This document shows positions 62,707 to 64,000 of a stretch of DNA of 64,000 nt, piece by piece. A program made the position numbers and the translations under genes. Within the stretch, counting starts at the first letter, position 1; every line of letters starts with the position of its first letter. The notes beneath the pieces were generated by a model. The model was not told the DNA's origin and ran no database searches. It saw only the letters and a program-made list of their open reading frames with translations. Source of the DNA: a virus; the IMG/VR virus record IMGVR_UViG_3300009506_000018, positions 1-64,000 of that record. One strand, written 5' to 3'.

Positions 62707-64000
62707 TGGCAACCGACCTGCGCACCCAGATCACCGGCTTCGACTCGACCACCAACGTCACCACCACGGGCTCCGGCCCGACGCTGCAGACAGCGACCGG
62801 CCTGTGGTACGAGACGACCGGAGCGATGTCGAGCCAGTGGTCGAACACCGGGCAGGAAGAGATCCACGAGTCCAGCCTGACCAGCCGCAACCTGTCTGAT
62901 GCGGTCCTGTATGGACTGATCAAGGACAACCTCGTCGATACCTACGCCAATCAGGGCATCCAGCTCGTGATCGGCGATGGCACGGACCTGATCGGTTACG
63001 ACGTCGCAGGAGCGGACGCGCAGGGCATCCCGCTGGAGAACTACTACTTCGGGATCAAGCTGGACGTGTCGGTGATCGTGGCGACGCCCGGCACCGCGTT
63101 CACCGCCTTCGCCGGGTCGGAAGCTAACCTCGACCAGACCGCGATCACGCAGGCGGGCTATGGCGGCATCCACCTGTCGAAGGCCTCGGGCAACTCGGTC
63201 AACTGCTTCTTCGATGCGCTGTACTTCGGTGCCAACGACAGCTATCACCTGCGCATCAACGGCGGCACATCTGGAACGCCAGAGACGACCGCCGACGTGG
63301 TCGCCGACGATGTCACTGGCGGCTGGGGCATCATGTCCAACCCGGTGGGCTCGGTGTTCTACTTCTTCGCCCCGACCGAGTGGGGCGAGCCGACCGCCAA
63401 CGCCGACGTGTACTTCAACATCGATGGCGAGACATGGCTGTGGCTGGGAGATAACGGCGGCGGTCGGGCGATCGACTTCAATCACTGGCTCTTCAGGCTG
63501 GTCGGCAACGCCACCGATACCATCGACATCTCATGGTCGAACCTGTCGATCACATCGGTTGGCGTTGCGGCGACGTTCTTCTGCGGCGTGGACGGCTCGC
63601 TCAACGACACCAACGTCGATAACATCGCCTTCGACAGCGTCTCATTCACCGACCTGTCCACCATCGGATTCCCACCGCAGAACGCCAACCACACGTTCGA
63701 CAACATCACCTTCAACACGTGTCTTGCGGCTTACCCGAACAGCTGCAATGGCACGAACTGGATCTTCAACGACTGCACCTCGATCTCCGGCGCAATGGGG
63801 CTGGGGGTGGCGGGCGATTGCGACAACCTCGACGGGGTGATTTTCAATTACGTCAGCGGTACGCCGCGACACGCGATCATCATCACTGCGACAGGCACCT
63901 ATGACTTCAACAACTTCTTCTTCAACGGTTACGGCGCGGATGGCTCGGCTACCGCCGCCGTGAACAACCAGTCTGGAGGAGCAGTCACGATCAACGTCCT
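62703..64000 (+). CDS. Fibre-like virion protein, 3' end beyond the window
   Basis: An open frame of 432 codons reaching the right edge without a stop. It begins ATGATG, overlapping the previous stop. The translated part (TDLRTQITGFDSTTNVTTTG..., later VVADDVTGGWGIMSNPVGSVFYFFAPTEWGEP and a long Asn/Asp/Thr-rich beta passage with DTIDISWSNLSITS) looks like a beta-helix or fibre. Its frame is clean throughout and codons end mostly in G/C. Probably the last structural gene before terL. Confidence 0.65.
   Translation, partial: MMATDLRTQITGFDSTTNVTTTGSGPTLQTATGLWYETTGAMSSQWSNTGQEEIHESSLTSRNLSDAVLYGLIKDNLVDTYANQGIQLVIGDGTDLIGYDVAGADAQGIPLENYYFGIKLDVSVIVATPGTAFTAFAGSEANLDQTAITQAGYGGIHLSKASGNSVNCFFDALYFGANDSYHLRINGGTSGTPETTADVVADDVTGGWGIMSNPVGSVFYFFAPTEWGEPTANADVYFNIDGETWLWLGDNGGGRAIDFNHWLFRLVGNATDTIDISWSNLSITSVGVAATFFCGVDGSLNDTNVDNIAFDSVSFTDLSTIGFPPQNANHTFDNITFNTCLAAYPNSCNGTNWIFNDCTSISGAMGLGVAGDCDNLDGVIFNYVSGTPRHAIIITATGTYDFNNFFFNGYGADGSATAAVNNQSGGAVTINV

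Overview
The window is most of a dsDNA tailed-phage genome, roughly 60% GC, with no bacterial housekeeping genes. It looks podovirus-like: two adaptor proteins of the phage SU10 type, a nozzle-type stabilisation protein, no tape measure or sheath, and a 4,544-residue polyvalent protein placed where T7-like phages carry their internal or ejection proteins. It is incomplete. The portal gene enters from the left edge without its start, a fibre-like gene leaves at the right edge, and no large terminase is present. The missing piece (terminase large subunit and the portal N-terminus) should lie beyond base 64,000 and join back to base 1. The host cannot be named from the sequence; a proteobacterium is only a guess, based on the 3TM holin and a DUF3551-like protein.

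Layout. (1) 1-38.2 kb, rightward late region: portal C-terminus, two small ORFs, a GroES-like co-chaperonin, a scaffold-like protein with its own promoter, decoration and major capsid proteins followed by a terminator, adaptor proteins, the nozzle protein with an inserted LamG domain, a set of fibres that share modules, a GNAT, two internal virion proteins, the giant polyvalent protein (lytic transglycosylase, two HExxH motifs, LPD-type domains), then endolysin, 3TM holin and a small membrane protein. (2) 38.2-39.4 kb: a short leftward operon, its promoter and operator, and a terminator-rich intergenic region with a 49-bp hyphenated palindrome. (3) 43.7 to 39.4 kb, leftward: YqaJ exonuclease, RecT annealase, coiled-coil protein, SSB and accessory genes. 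(4) 43.7-44.35 kb: a divergent control region with an HTH regulator, then an iteron-bearing candidate origin. (5) 44.35-48.9 kb, rightward replication genes: replication-associated protein, SF2 helicase, zinc-ribbon/Toprim primase, unknowns and a Ref-like nuclease, ending at a strong terminator. (6) 57.6 to 48.9 kb: one long leftward operon of about 18 mostly unknown genes, including DUF932, ParB-like, DUF6011/zinc-finger and several tiny genes, driven by a good sigma70-like promoter. (7) 57.6-64 kb, rightward: small terminase, a string of small zinc-finger and membrane proteins, an exported FN3 protein, a collagen-repeat protein, a SPOUT-like protein and a fibre-like protein.

The most notable signals are: a 68-codon gene, with the ribosome-binding signature seen mainly in the early and replication genes, overprinted inside the giant late gene; the iteron/palindrome origin; a LamG domain spliced into the tail-nozzle protein; a palindromic operator shared by two promoters; and a recombination set of RecT, YqaJ, SSB and a Ref-like nuclease.
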